Positions 7,476 to 17,315 are shown, counted from the first letter of the stretch. The stretch: 64,000 nt of DNA from Hymenobacter ruricola (GCF_015694525.1 NZ_JADQDM010000005.1:62001-126000); one strand, 5' to 3'. Program-made: numbers and translations. The notes: generated by a model not told the origin, from the letters alone.

Positions 7476-9014
7476 CTAATTAGCCAAAGCTGTTTTTTTG
7501 GTGAAAAAAGCCGCCAGGGTGCCCGCCGGGTCCTCCTCCAGCAGCTGGGTCAGGTAGTTGGTCACGGCATTGGCAAAGCCGGGCAGGCGGGTCAGGTCCT
7601 GGCCCCACAGCACTGTGTTGCGCAGGGCGGTAGTGGTCAGCTCCTCGGGCGAGAGACGGGCCCACAGGTCGGCAAAGTAGCTGGCGCGGTCGTCGATGAT
7701 GGTGTAGGGCTCGCCGTTGGCTTCGCCCTGGCCCACACCCGGCGCCGAGGCCGTGTTGCGCATGAACAGCAGGTAGGCCGCAAAGCCCAGGGCCATGTAG
7801 TGCGGCACGGCGTTGTGCGTCTGGTAGTAGTGCAGCAGCGTGGGCACGTTGCGCATCTGCATCTTGGCGGTGCCCTGCATGGCAATGGCCAGCCAGCGGT
7901 GCTCCAGGAAGGGGTTACGGAACCGGTCAAGCACCTGCATGCCGAAGCGCTGTCCCACCTTCTCGTCCACCTGGTACGGGATGCCGGGCAGCAAATCGGC
8001 CAGCATCAGGTTGTGGATGAAGCGCGCCAGGTCTTCGTTTTCCAGGGCTTCGCGCACGGTGGCGCAGCCCACGAGGTGGGCCAGGGCGTAGCTCAGCGTG
8101 TGCGTGCCATTGAGCAAGCGCAGCTTCAGCTCGCGGAACAGCGTGATGTCGGGCCGCACCACCACGCCCTTGGCCACGGCGTGGAACGAGAGCACCTCCC
8201 GCACCTTCTCGCCGCCCTCAATGGCCCACAGGGCGTAGGCTTCGCTCATGGTGAGCAACTCGTCTTTGTAGCCGAGCTCGGTTTGCAGCTGGGCGTACAG
8301 GGCGGGCTCGGGGCGGCCGGGCACGATGCGGTCGACCAGCGTATTGCAGAAGTGGTTGGCCGATTCGAGCCAGTCGATGAAGGCGCTGCCGAGGTCGTTG
8401 CGGTGGGCCAGCTCCAGCACAATGGCTTCGAGCTTGCGGCCGTTGTCCGGAATCAGCTCGGTGGGCACAATCACCAGCCCGCAGTTCACGTCGCCCTTGA
8501 AGGCCTGGAAACGGGCGTAGAGCACAGCCAGCAGCTTGCCCGGAAACGACGTGGGCGGCGTGAGGTGAATGTCCTCGTTCACCAGCTGAATGCCGACTTC
8601 GGTGGTGTTGGAAATCACCACTTGCAGGTCGGGGCTAGCGGCAAATTCGAGCACTTCAGCCCACTGGCTTTTGGCCGACAGCACGCGGCTGATGCTGGCG
8701 CACACCACGTTTTCTTCCACGGGCTTGCCGTCTTCCACGCCGCGCACGCACACGGTGTACAGGCCGTTCTGGCGCTCGAAGGCGGTGGCGTCGCCGCCGT
8801 CGGTGCTTTTCACCACCACCACGCGGCCGTTGAACACGCCCTGGCGGTTGGCCTCGTCAATCATAAAATCGGGCAGGCCGCGCAGCAGCACGCCCGTGCC
8901 GAACTGGAGAACCTTTTCGGGCAGGTCAAACAGGGCTTGGGCGGGCCAGGCCACGGAGGCGGCGCTGCCCGCGGCTGGAGCGGCCAAGGCCAGCGGTTGA
9001 TTCAAAGTGTCCAT
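7476..9014 (-). CDS. uxaB: Tagaturonate reductase
   Basis: A 512-residue polyol-specific long-chain dehydrogenase (mannitol dehydrogenase family) reducing D-tagaturonate to D-altronate with NADH. The cofactor-binding start 'VLQFGTGVLLRGLPDFMIDE', the catalytic-region 'FRELKLRLLNGTHTLSYALA' (Lys-x5-Asn-x2-His pattern) and 'FRNPFLEHRWLAIAMQGTAK' match UxaB. ATG 9014 is supported by the compact N-terminus. It lies between the pectate lyase and uxaA in the operon (57-bp and 26-bp gaps), which favours tagaturonate over fructuronate as substrate. Confidence 0.93.
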   Translation of the reverse strand: MDTLNQPLALAAPAAGSAASVAWPAQALFDLPEKVLQFGTGVLLRGLPDFMIDEANRQGVFNGRVVVVKSTDGGDATAFERQNGLYTVCVRGVEDGKPVEENVVCASISRVLSAKSQWAEVLEFAASPDLQVVISNTTEVGIQLVNEDIHLTPPTSFPGKLLAVLYARFQAFKGDVNCGLVIVPTELIPDNGRKLEAIVLELAHRNDLGSAFIDWLESANHFCNTLVDRIVPGRPEPALYAQLQTELGYKDELLTMSEAYALWAIEGGEKVREVLSFHAVAKGVVVRPDITLFRELKLRLLNGTHTLSYALAHLVGCATVREALENEDLARFIHNLMLADLLPGIPYQVDEKVGQRFGMQVLDRFRNPFLEHRWLAIAMQGTAKMQMRNVPTLLHYYQTHNAVPHYMALGFAAYLLFMRNTASAPGVGQGEANGEPYTIIDDRASYFADLWARLSPEELTTTALRNTVLWGQDLTRLPGFANAVTNYLTQLLEEDPAGTLAAFFTKKTALAN

Positions 9015-9071
9015 CGGGGTGGAAGTAAGACGGAGTAAATAACTAGTGCGCAACGAAGCTAGGGTAGCACG

Positions 9072-10205
9072 TTAGGGCTTCTCTCCCGTACCTACCCGCT
9101 TCTGCCAGGCGGGGTATTCTTTTTCGAGCAGCTTGGCGGGCCAGGTGCCGGCGTAGAGGTAGCCGGCGCGGCGCTCGTTTTCAATCTCGGACAACTGATA
9201 ATGCACCTGGCTGTCGCGCCCCACGTAAATGGGCCGGTCGGTATCGAGCTCGTAAAACCGGGCCCAGATGGTGGCGCCGGCTTCGGGCACGATGACCCGG
9301 TCGCGGCCGGTCTTCTCACCGGGGGCGGCAATTTCCTTCATGGTGTAGCCGGTCAGCTTCACTTTCTGGAACCAGGCCATGGCGCTGTCGATGGCCTTGC
9401 GCACGGCCGGCGAGGGCTTCTCCACCCCCATCAGAAAGCGCACGATTTCCACCGACTCATCCCCGCTCAGCGAAGCCAGCTCGAAGGCGCGGGCCTTGGC
9501 CGGCTGCAGGGTTTTCTCGTCGTACTGCGCGCACCACGCCGTGGGCTGGCCCTGGCGCACGTACTGCGTTTTCAGAATGCAGTCCACGCCGCGCTCCACG
9601 GCGTCCTTTGCCGGTGCTACCAGGCTGGCATCGAGCCCGTTGTAGGGAGCTTTTTGCTGGGCCACCGCGCGCAGCACCTCCAGGCAGCGCACCATGGCGT
9701 TGTCGTTGTAGGTAATCTGGTGGCGGTAGTTGCTGAAATCGGGATAGTACTGCGGGAAGCCGCCGTTGGGGTACTGCATTTTCAGCAGGAAGCGGAGGCC
9801 GTTTTCGGCGCCCTGACGGTAGGCCGGGTTGTTGGTTTTTTGGTAGGCCTGGGCCAGGTAAATGATTTCGCGGCTCGTCGCGTTGTTGTCAATCGTGGCG
9901 TCGTTGCGGTTTTTGTCGGCCAGGGTGCGGGCACGGTCGGCGGCGCTCAGCGGGTGCTTATAGTCCACCTTCGCGGTGCCCACCGCTTTGGGCCAGCCGC
10001 CGATGGCACGCTGGAAGACCAGCATTTTTTCGGCGGTGCTGTCCAGCAGCACGGGGGCTTGCGGATTGGATGCGCTGGCCGTGGACGCACTGACCGACGC
10101 CTTGCCGGCGTCTTCCGTCACTACTTCCTTGCGGGCGCAGGCCGAACCCAAAGCCGTCCCCGTCAGCCCGCCCACCAGGAAAAGCATCTGCAACTTCATT
10201 CTCAT
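9072..10205 (-). CDS. pelA: Pectate lyase, PL10 family
   Basis: A 377-residue secreted or lipid-anchored pectate lyase. The N-terminus has a hydrophobic segment ending 'GTALGSACARKE', a possible lipoprotein signal with an imperfect lipobox, followed by a Ser/Ala-rich linker. The catalytic (alpha/alpha)3-type PL10 domain begins near residue 60 ('RAIGGWPKAVG') and contains 'NNATSREIIYLAQAY', 'YPNGGFPQYYPD', 'TYNDNAMVRCLEVLRAVA' and the hallmark 'TAWCAQYDEKTLQPAKARAF' followed by 'ELASLSGDESVEIVRFLM'. It cleaves polygalacturonate by beta-elimination with calcium, giving the 4,5-unsaturated products that KduI/KduD process after GH105 action. ATG 10205 or 10199 are both possible. Confidence 0.93.
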   Translation of the reverse strand: MRMKLQMLFLVGGLTGTALGSACARKEVVTEDAGKASVSASTASASNPQAPVLLDSTAEKMLVFQRAIGGWPKAVGTAKVDYKHPLSAADRARTLADKNRNDATIDNNATSREIIYLAQAYQKTNNPAYRQGAENGLRFLLKMQYPNGGFPQYYPDFSNYRHQITYNDNAMVRCLEVLRAVAQQKAPYNGLDASLVAPAKDAVERGVDCILKTQYVRQGQPTAWCAQYDEKTLQPAKARAFELASLSGDESVEIVRFLMGVEKPSPAVRKAIDSAMAWFQKVKLTGYTMKEIAAPGEKTGRDRVIVPEAGATIWARFYELDTDRPIYVGRDSQVHYQLSEIENERRAGYLYAGTWPAKLLEKEYPAWQKRVGTGEKP

Positions 10206-10279
10206 AACAGCATCGGGCCGCAAGCCCGCAATTTGCCTTTAGTTAACAATCCCTTTTCGTCAACCTGCGCACGTCTGGC

Positions 10280-12112
10280 TTAGTAGCCAGGGTTTTGCGT
10301 CAGCTTGGGATTGAGGTTGATGGACTCGGCCGGGATGGGCAGCAACTGGTGCGCTTCGGTGTAGGCCGAGGCGATGTCGTTGATGCGGGTGGTGGTGATG
10401 CCCGAGGTATTGGTCGCGTTCACCGTAATCCAGTCCACGCGGGTGGTGAGCGCGGGAGCGGACACGGTGGCCGAGGGCTTGTAGTACGAGTTCAGGATTT
10501 GCAGCGGCCCCAGCGTGGTGGGTGTGGTGTAGTAGATGTACTGCGGGTAGCGCGTGTTCAGGGCGCCGGGGGCCGTCCAGGCGTTCAGCGTGGCTTTGAT
10601 GGTCTGGAAGGTTGAGCCCAGGCGGTTCCACCGAATCAGGTCGTACTTGCGAATGCCTTCGCCGCCAAACTCCAGGTTACGCTCGGTAGCCACCGCCTCA
10701 AAGAAGCCGGCTTTGCTGCCCGATACCACGCCGGCCCGGGTGGCGTTGCCGCCGAAGCCGCGCAGGCGCACTTCCATCAGGGCCTGGCGGGCCGTCACGC
10801 CGTTGAAGGCAATGTCGGGGCCACCAGCCAGCTCATTTTGCGCTTCGGCAAACATCAGCAGCACGTCGGAGAAGCGGATGAGGGGCCAGTTGTAGCCCAG
10901 GCCCTGGGCCGCGCTGGCGCGCAGGGTGGCGTTGCTGCTCCACTCGCGGCGGAACTTGCCGTCGTAGATGGTCACCGAGTTGGTGTGCAGGCGCTTGGGG
11001 CCGGCGTCGATGCTATACGGCGCCAGCGTCACGTCGCGGCGGGTATCGGTCGAGTCGAAGGCGTAGAAGTAGGTGGGCACGGCCACCAGCGAGCCCTGCG
11101 TGGTGGCCCCGAAAGCCGCCGAAGTGGCCGTTACGCGCGGGCCATTGGCGTAGCCCAGCTTGCTGTCCGTCGAGCTGCCGTTGGCGGTGCCGCCCATGGC
11201 CACCTGGAACATGATTTCGTTCTTGAGGTCGCGGCGGTACTCGCAGATGCTGCGGAACGGCTCTTCGAAGCTGGCGTTCAGGTCATGCTCCGAGCGGTTG
11301 TTCATCAGGTCGCGGCACTCGGTGCGCACGATTTCGTAGTACTTCTGTCGGTCGGCGGCCTGCTCCATCTTGGCACTCACCGGGTCGAAGTAGTAGCTGG
11401 CACGGTACAGCGCCAGGCGGGCGCGCAGGGCCTTCACGGCGCCTTTGGTGATGCGCTCGTCGTTGGTAGCGGCCGAACGCCACGGCACCAGCGGCGCGGC
11501 CAGGTCGAGGTCCGCAATCATCCGGTCGAGGATGTCGTTGCGCTTGGTGCGCGGCAGGTTCAGGTCGGCGCCGGTCACGGTGGGCTCGTAGGGCGCGGGC
11601 ACGTCGCCCCAGTTGCGCACCAGCTCGAAGTAGTACTGGGCGCGCAGGGTCAGGGCTTCGCCGTATAGGCGCTGCACGGCAGCCTGGTCGCTGCCGCCCT
11701 TGTACTGGTCCATGCCCGGGATGTACTTGATGCAAATGTTGGCGCGCTCGATGCCGCGGTACAGGGCATTCCAGGGGTTGCGCACTTCCACGTTGCTTGT
11801 GATAGAGCCGTAGCGGGCAATGCCGCGGCGGCCGTCGCCGGCGTCGATGCCAGTGGGCGAGTTCAGGAAGTCTTCCGAATCGTAGGGGAAGTAGGTGCTG
11901 ATGCGGCTGCCGTAGGCTACGTCGCCGGCCAGCGGCGCGTAGGCCCCAATCACGGCACTGTAGGCGCCGCTGGTGGTGCTGAACACGGCTTCGGAGGTAT
12001 CAACGGCCGTGGCTTCCACGTTCAGGTAGTCTTTGCACGACACCAGGCTGGCCATTCCAGCGAGGCCCAAAGCCACGAGGGCGGGGCGGAATATATGTTT
12101 TATTGCAGTCAT
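10280..12112 (-). CDS. SusD/RagB-family surface glycan-binding lipoprotein (pair 1)
   Basis: A 610-residue SusD-like protein. A lipoprotein signal ends in 'MASLVSCKDYLNVE' (Cys27), followed by the SusD N-terminal helical region ('AYSAVIGAYAPLAGD', 'NPWNALYRGIERANICIKYI', 'LRAQYYFELVRNWGDVPAPY') and the C-terminal 'WPLIRFSDVLLMFAEAQNEL' and 'RNLEFGGEGIRKYDLIRWNR' blocks. It caps the SusC pore at the cell surface and captures oligosaccharide. The susC stop and this ATG are 12 bp apart. The C-terminus ends 'LNPKLTQNPGY', standard for the family. Specificity for pectic oligosaccharide is inferred from the locus. Confidence 0.95.
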   Translation of the reverse strand: MTAIKHIFRPALVALGLAGMASLVSCKDYLNVEATAVDTSEAVFSTTSGAYSAVIGAYAPLAGDVAYGSRISTYFPYDSEDFLNSPTGIDAGDGRRGIARYGSITSNVEVRNPWNALYRGIERANICIKYIPGMDQYKGGSDQAAVQRLYGEALTLRAQYYFELVRNWGDVPAPYEPTVTGADLNLPRTKRNDILDRMIADLDLAAPLVPWRSAATNDERITKGAVKALRARLALYRASYYFDPVSAKMEQAADRQKYYEIVRTECRDLMNNRSEHDLNASFEEPFRSICEYRRDLKNEIMFQVAMGGTANGSSTDSKLGYANGPRVTATSAAFGATTQGSLVAVPTYFYAFDSTDTRRDVTLAPYSIDAGPKRLHTNSVTIYDGKFRREWSSNATLRASAAQGLGYNWPLIRFSDVLLMFAEAQNELAGGPDIAFNGVTARQALMEVRLRGFGGNATRAGVVSGSKAGFFEAVATERNLEFGGEGIRKYDLIRWNRLGSTFQTIKATLNAWTAPGALNTRYPQYIYYTTPTTLGPLQILNSYYKPSATVSAPALTTRVDWITVNATNTSGITTTRINDIASAYTEAHQLLPIPAESINLNPKLTQNPGY

Positions 12113-12124
12113 GACGGATAGCTA

Positions 12125-15100
12125 TTAGAAATTCAGGTTCATGCCAAACAGGTAAGCGCGGCTGCGCGGGTAAGCCGCGTAGTCGACACCCGGGGTGAGC
12201 GACGTGGCGCGGCGGGTGTTGACCTCGGGGTCGTAGCCGGTGTATTTGGTGAACGTATACAGGTTGTTGAGCGTCACGTAGAAGCGGGCCGATTGCAGCT
12301 TTGCCAACGACGAAATCGACTTGGGCAGGGTGTAGCCCACGGTCAGGTTGTTGATGCGCAGGAACGAGCCGTCTTCGATGGCCCACGAGTGCAGGAAGGT
12401 GGTGCGGGTGGGCGACCAGATGGTGGCGTTCTGGTTCACGCGGGCCGAAGTAGCCAAGTCGGTGATGATGGCGCCGTTTTCGTCAATCTGGCGGTACCGG
12501 TCCTTCATGATGGCCAGGCCGTTGGCCAAGTTGCTGTTGGCCGGGTAAGACGTCAGGTCGATTTTATTGGCGTTGTAGATGTCATTGCCCACCACCCAGT
12601 TCAGGAACAAGCTGGCATCGAAACCTTTATAGGAAAACTGCTGGTTCAGGCCACCCGTGAATTTGGGGTTGGCATTGCCGATAACCTGGCGGTCGTCGGC
12701 CGTAATCTGGCCGTCTTTGTTCACGTCTTTCAGCTTGATGGTGCCGGGCGTCACTTCCTGGCCCACGTTGCTGAAACCCGTGATGCCCCGGTCGCTCACC
12801 CGGTCGCCCTTGAGCACCCACTGCCCGGTAGACGTGTTGTAGCCGCTGAAATCATCGGCGGTGTAGAAGCCGTCGGTCACGTAGCCGTACATCAGGCCCA
12901 CGGGCTGGCCCACTTGCACCAGGTAGTCGCCGCTGCTCAGGCCCGTGCCGGTGCCGGCCCAGCCCGAGTACTGCAGGGGCAGGGCGTTGCCGCCGCCGAG
13001 GTCTTCCACGCGGTTGCGGTTGAAGGAGAAGTTGGTGTTGGCCGTCCAGTTGAAGTCCGGGGTCTGAATCACCGTGCCGCTCAGTTGCAGTTCGAGGCCG
13101 CGGTTGGAAGTGGCGCCCACGTTGATGAGCTGCGTGAGGTAGCCGCTGGTGGGGTTGATGGCCAGGTTCAGCAGCAGGTCCGACGTGCGGTTGTAGTACA
13201 CATCGGCAGTGAACTGCAGGCGGTTGTTGAAGAAAGCCAGGTCCAGGCCCACGTTGCTCGAAGCCGTGGTTTCCCACTTCAGCTTGGGGTTGGCCAGCGA
13301 CACAGCGGCCACGCCGGGGAAGGGCACGTCATTCAGCGCGTAATAGGTGTTTGTCGGGTTGCTGCTCTGCGTCAGGCCGATGCCGAACAAGGGGTCATAC
13401 AGGAAGTCGTTGATGCGGTTGTTGCCCGACAGACCGTAGCTCAGGCGCAGCTTGGCGTCGTTGAGCGTAGACGACACACCTTGCATGAAGTTTTCCTGCG
13501 AGAAGCGCCAGGCGGCCGAAGCAGCCGGGAAGTAACCCACCTTGTTGCTGCCCTTGAACTTGGACGAGCCGTCGGCGCGCAACGTGGCCGTGAACAGGTA
13601 CTTGCCGTCGTAGTTGTAGTTCAGGCGGGCAAAGCCCGAGAGCAGACGCGAGTCTTCGTTCACGCCCGACTGCGGCGCGGGCTGGGGCGTGTTGGGGGCG
13701 TTGGGGTCGCGCTGGGCGATGTTGTCGACGGCCCGCTCAAACGAAATCGTCTTGGGCAAGAACTGGCTCGTGATGTTCACGTAGGTGCTGCGGCGCTGGT
13801 AAGTTTCCTCGCCCAGCACGCCGTCGAAGCTGTGCTTGCCGAACTTCAGCGAATAGCTCAGCACGTTCGAGTTGTTGAGCGTGAGGGCCTGGCCCGTGTT
13901 GAGGTTGAGGTAGGGCAGGTTGCTCACCGTGCGGATGGCCGGCGAGAACTGGCCGTAGAAATCCTCCAGGCGCAGGTTCGTGTTGTCGAAGCCCACCGTG
14001 GTGCGGAACGACAGGTTTTTGGTGAAGCTATAAGTGGCGTTGACGCCGAAGTTGAACACCCGGCTCCGGTTTTTGCGGAACTCGTTGTTGATGGTCAGCA
14101 CCGGGTTCGAGAGCGAGTTCGAGTTCTGAAAGAATTCATCATCCGAAAAATCTTCCACTGGCACGCCGGAGTTGCTCTGGTTGGGCGTCAGGATGGGCTG
14201 GTAAATCAGCGCGTTGCGCAGGCGGGTGCTGGTGGTGCTGTTGCTGCCGTTCGACGAAGGCGAGGTGCCCGTGCCGGTAATCACCTGGTCGGTGAGGCGG
14301 GTCGAGAAGCCCACCCGGAACTTGTCGCTGGCCTTGTGGTCGAAGCGGAAGTTCACGAGGTTGCGGGTGAAGCCCGAAGCCATCTGGATGCCGTTTTCGT
14401 CGTTGCGCGTGAGGCTCAGCGCGTACGTCGTGCCCTTGTTGCCGCCCGAAATCGACAGGTTATGGGTTTGCTGGAAGGCATTGCGGCCAAACACCTTCTC
14501 CTGCCAGTCGAGGAATTCGGAGTTGCGCAAGTTGTTCAGCGTATCGCTGCGGAAATTGGTAGTGCCGAAGCGGCTCTTGAAGCTGCTCAGGGCTGTGCCG
14601 CCCGAAATGCGCGACTTCTCATAGGCGTAGTCCACGTAGTCGGCCGACTGCAGCACCGGCAGCGTTTTGGCGATGTGGCGGAAGCCGGCAAAGCCCGTGT
14701 AGTTCACGTTGGTGCGGCCTTCGCGGCCGCCTTTGGTGGTGATGATGACCACGCCGTTGGCCCCGCGGGCGCCGTAGATGGCGGTGGCCGAAGCGTCTTT
14801 CAGCACGTCGACCGAGGCAATGTCCTGGGGCGAAATTACGCTCAGCGCGTTTTCCACCTGCACGCCGTCCACCACGTACAGCGGCGAGTTGTCCTGGGTA
14901 ATCGAGCCGCCGCCGCGCACCCGAATCTGCACCTGCGAGCCCGGCTGGCCTTCCGAAGAAGTCACCTGCACGCCGGCCAAACGGCCCGACAGGGCTTCAG
15001 CGGCCGAGTTCACCGGAATGTCTTTCAGCTGCTGGGCGCTCACCGAGGCCACCGAGCCGGTCACGTCGCGGCGCTGCACCTCCTGGTAGCCAATCACCAC

Positions 15101-15424
15101 CACGTCTTCCAGCTGCTTGCTGTCCGAAGCCAGGGTCACGTTGATGGTGGACTGGTCGCCCACCGTCACTTCCTTCGACACAAAGCCCACGAAGCTGAAG
15201 CGCAGCTTGGCCGTGGCCGCGCTGGCGGCGGGCAGCGTGAGGCTGTAGTCACCATTCACCCCCGTAGAGGCGCCGTTGGTGGTGCCTTCTACCAGCACCG
15301 TTACGCCCGGCAGGGCTTCGCCTTCCGCCGATTTGACGACGCCCTGAATCTGACGATTCTGGGCCATTGCCAGCCCGATGCTCCCGAAAAACAGGAGCCA
15401 GACCAGTAGAAAATGTTTTTTCAT
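12125..15424 (-). CDS. SusC/RagA-family TonB-linked outer-membrane transporter (pair 1)
   Basis: A 1,099-residue TonB-dependent receptor. Signal peptide 1-21 (cut after AMA), carboxypeptidase-D regulatory-like beta-sandwich about 24-105 ('IQGVVKSAEGEALPGVTVLV'), plug about 110-235 ('DVVVIGYQEVQRRDVTGSVA', 'GVQVEN', 'VLKDASATAIYGARGANGVV'), then a 22-strand barrel ending 'RAYLFGMNLNF' with terminal Phe. It forms the energised import channel together with the SusD downstream. A large antisense open frame across this gene is a GC-rich shadow. The gene begins 36 bp after kduI stops. Confidence 0.96.
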   Translation of the reverse strand: MKKHFLLVWLLFFGSIGLAMAQNRQIQGVVKSAEGEALPGVTVLVEGTTNGASTGVNGDYSLTLPAASAATAKLRFSFVGFVSKEVTVGDQSTINVTLASDSKQLEDVVVIGYQEVQRRDVTGSVASVSAQQLKDIPVNSAAEALSGRLAGVQVTSSEGQPGSQVQIRVRGGGSITQDNSPLYVVDGVQVENALSVISPQDIASVDVLKDASATAIYGARGANGVVIITTKGGREGRTNVNYTGFAGFRHIAKTLPVLQSADYVDYAYEKSRISGGTALSSFKSRFGTTNFRSDTLNNLRNSEFLDWQEKVFGRNAFQQTHNLSISGGNKGTTYALSLTRNDENGIQMASGFTRNLVNFRFDHKASDKFRVGFSTRLTDQVITGTGTSPSSNGSNSTTSTRLRNALIYQPILTPNQSNSGVPVEDFSDDEFFQNSNSLSNPVLTINNEFRKNRSRVFNFGVNATYSFTKNLSFRTTVGFDNTNLRLEDFYGQFSPAIRTVSNLPYLNLNTGQALTLNNSNVLSYSLKFGKHSFDGVLGEETYQRRSTYVNITSQFLPKTISFERAVDNIAQRDPNAPNTPQPAPQSGVNEDSRLLSGFARLNYNYDGKYLFTATLRADGSSKFKGSNKVGYFPAASAAWRFSQENFMQGVSSTLNDAKLRLSYGLSGNNRINDFLYDPLFGIGLTQSSNPTNTYYALNDVPFPGVAAVSLANPKLKWETTASSNVGLDLAFFNNRLQFTADVYYNRTSDLLLNLAINPTSGYLTQLINVGATSNRGLELQLSGTVIQTPDFNWTANTNFSFNRNRVEDLGGGNALPLQYSGWAGTGTGLSSGDYLVQVGQPVGLMYGYVTDGFYTADDFSGYNTSTGQWVLKGDRVSDRGITGFSNVGQEVTPGTIKLKDVNKDGQITADDRQVIGNANPKFTGGLNQQFSYKGFDASLFLNWVVGNDIYNANKIDLTSYPANSNLANGLAIMKDRYRQIDENGAIITDLATSARVNQNATIWSPTRTTFLHSWAIEDGSFLRINNLTVGYTLPKSISSLAKLQSARFYVTLNNLYTFTKYTGYDPEVNTRRATSLTPGVDYAAYPRSRAYLFGMNLNF

Positions 15425-15460
15425 GAGTGGAAAAAGATGGGTGGGAGTTTTTTAAAATTC

Positions 15461-16291
15461 TTAGCGCAGTGCTGGGAGGGGCACAGCGTCCATGTCGGTG
15501 TATTCGCGGTTTTCGCCGGCCATGCCCCAGATGAAGGCGTAGGCGGCCGTGCCGCAGCCGGTGTGGATGCTCCACGGCGGCGAGAGAATGGCCTGCTCGT
15601 TGCTCACCCACAGCGGGCGGGTTTCCTGGGGCTCGCCCAGCAGGTGCAGCACGCGCTGCCCTTCGGGCAGGTTGAAGTAGAGGTAGGCCTCCATTCGCCG
15701 GTCGTGGGTGTGGCTGGGCATGGTGTTCCACACGTTGCCGGGCCGGAGCTGCGTGAGGCCCATCACCAGCTGGCAGCTTTGGATGCCCTCGGCGTAGATG
15801 TATTTGTAGATGGTGCGCTCGTTGGCCGTTTCCTTAGCGCCCATTTCCACGGGCGTGGCTTCGGCTTGCGTGCGCAAGGTGGTGGGGTGCGCCGCGTGGG
15901 CCGGGGCCGACAGCAGGTAGAACTTGGCCGGCTGGGCCGCGTCGGCGCTGGCAAACGCCACTTCCTTGGCGCCCATTCCTACATAAAGGCAGTCTTGGTT
16001 GCCCAACGCGTACACCGTGCCATCGACCGTGATAGTGCCCGCGCCGCCCACGTTGAGGGCGCCCAGCTCGCGGCGCTCCAGGAAAAAGGTGGCTTTGAGC
16101 GACTCCGGGCAGGGCAGCGACAGCGCGGCCTCGGCCGGTTGGGCGCCGCCCACAATCATGCGGTCGTAGTGCGTGTAGGTCAGCTCGATTTCGCCGGCCG
16201 CGAAGATGTTCTCAATCAGGAAATGTTCGCGGATACCGCTCGTGTTGAGCGTGGCCGTTTCGCGGGGGCCGATGGCAAAGCGCTGAGTCAT
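15461..16291 (-). CDS. kduI: 5-dehydro-4-deoxy-D-glucuronate isomerase
   Basis: A 276-residue cupin-fold isomerase that converts 5-keto-4-deoxyuronate (DKI, the spontaneous product of unsaturated galacturonate) to 2,5-diketo-3-deoxygluconate for KduD. The zinc-binding region 'NTMPSHTHDRRMEAYLYFNL' with the His-x-His and Glu ligands is intact, and 'SPPWSIHTGCGTAAYAFIWGMAGEN' carries the last His. Length equals the usual 275-280 residues. The 123-bp gap to kduD upstream contains an AT-rich inverted repeat. Confidence 0.97.
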   Translation of the reverse strand: MTQRFAIGPRETATLNTSGIREHFLIENIFAAGEIELTYTHYDRMIVGGAQPAEAALSLPCPESLKATFFLERRELGALNVGGAGTITVDGTVYALGNQDCLYVGMGAKEVAFASADAAQPAKFYLLSAPAHAAHPTTLRTQAEATPVEMGAKETANERTIYKYIYAEGIQSCQLVMGLTQLRPGNVWNTMPSHTHDRRMEAYLYFNLPEGQRVLHLLGEPQETRPLWVSNEQAILSPPWSIHTGCGTAAYAFIWGMAGENREYTDMDAVPLPALR

Positions 16292-16293
16292 GG

Positions 16294-16414
16294 GGAATTA
16301 TGAATGGTTAATTATGAATTATGAATTGAGTCAATCGGCCTAGGAACAAGTAGTTAATTAAGCCTTTTGAAGAACCATGAATTCCTCATTCATAATTCCT
16401 AATTCATAATTAAA
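16294..16414. repeat. AT-rich intercistronic inverted repeat (AATTATGAATT type)
   Basis: Between kduD and kduI, one arm holds repeats of 'AATTATGAATTATGAATT' (16296-16327) and the opposite arm (16380-16414) holds 'AATTCCTCATTCATAATTCC' and 'AATTCATAATTAA', its imperfect reverse complement. The gap is strikingly AT-rich against about 65% GC genes. It looks like a separate palindromic element family sitting in an operon gap. Confidence 0.65.
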
Positions 16415-17185
16415 CTACCGTCCCATCCAGCCGCCGTCGACGGTGAGGATGGTGCCGTGCACGTAGTCCGAGGCCGCCGAGGCCAGGAACACGGCCGGGC
16501 CGGCGTAGTCGGAGGGCAGGGCCCAGCGGCCGGCCGGAATGCGGGAGAGGATGGCGGCGCTGCGCTCCTCGTCCTGGCGCAGGGCGGCGGTGTTGTCGGT
16601 GGCCACGTAGCCGGGCGCGATGGCGTTCACGTTCACGCCGCGGCCGGCCCACTCGTTGGCCAGCGCCTTCACCAGGCTGCCCACGCCGCCCTTGCTGGCC
16701 GCGTAGCTGGGCACGTTGATGCCGCCCTGAAAGGTGAGCAACGAGGCCGTGAACACGATTTTGCCAGAGCCGTTTTGCAGCATCTGCCCGCCGATGGCGC
16801 GGGCCAGGCGGAAGGGCGCGTCGAGGTTGATGCTGAGCACGGCGTCCCAGTCCTCGTCGGAGTGCTCGGCGGCGGGGGCGCGCTTGATGATGCCGGCGTT
16901 GTTGAAGAGAATGTCGATGACCGGAAAGTCGGCCTGCACTTGCTTAATGAAGCCCTGCAGCTCATCCAGCTTGCCAAAATCGGCCTGGTAGCCCTTGTAC
17001 TCGCGGCCCAGGGCCTGCACGGCCAGCTCGGTTTCGCCGCCAGCGGGCATGTGAATGGATACGCCGATGATGTCGGCGCCGGCTTCGGCCAGGCCCAGGG
17101 CAATGGCTTGGCCGATACCACGGTCGCACCCCGTGACGAGGGCACGCTTACCAGCCAGGCTGAACGCAGAAGAGAATGCAGTCAT
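16415..17185 (-). CDS. kduD: 2-dehydro-3-deoxy-D-gluconate 5-dehydrogenase
   Basis: A 256-residue short-chain dehydrogenase that reduces 2,5-diketo-3-deoxygluconate to KDG with NAD(P)H. The nucleotide-binding motif is 'VTGCDRGIGQAIALG' (18-25), then 'FNNAGIIKRAPA' (NNAG 95-98), and catalytic Tyr161 and Lys165 in 'YAASKGGVGSLVKALANEWA'. The terminal 'GTILTVDGGWMGR' is typical of KduD. ATG 17185 is chosen; the 16-codon upstream extension is not homologous. It is the first gene of the long minus-strand operon, with an 18-bp operator palindrome 131 bp upstream. Confidence 0.94.
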   Translation of the reverse strand: MTAFSSAFSLAGKRALVTGCDRGIGQAIALGLAEAGADIIGVSIHMPAGGETELAVQALGREYKGYQADFGKLDELQGFIKQVQADFPVIDILFNNAGIIKRAPAAEHSDEDWDAVLSINLDAPFRLARAIGGQMLQNGSGKIVFTASLLTFQGGINVPSYAASKGGVGSLVKALANEWAGRGVNVNAIAPGYVATDNTAALRQDEERSAAILSRIPAGRWALPSDYAGPAVFLASAASDYVHGTILTVDGGWMGR

Positions 17186-17315
17186 AAAAGGGACAATGCG
17201 GAGAAGAATAAGCGGCCGGATTCGGCGGGCCAATGCTATTGGGGCCGGTCCTGCTTCATAAAGATTTCATAGCGGGCCAGCCAAAAGCAAGAGTTGGACA
17301 ATCTATTTTTGTGCA

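Noticed and set aside
12293..15409. A 1,038-codon open frame on the plus strand opposite susC pair 1, and similar long antisense frames over the pectinesterase (31571-34111), SusD2 (22984-24600), GH28 (28045-29694) and uvrA.
   Set aside because: They are His/Gly/Ala/Val-rich translations of the GC-rich complementary strand, without recognisable domains, and lie wholly opposite well-supported genes. Stop codons are rare there because of base composition.
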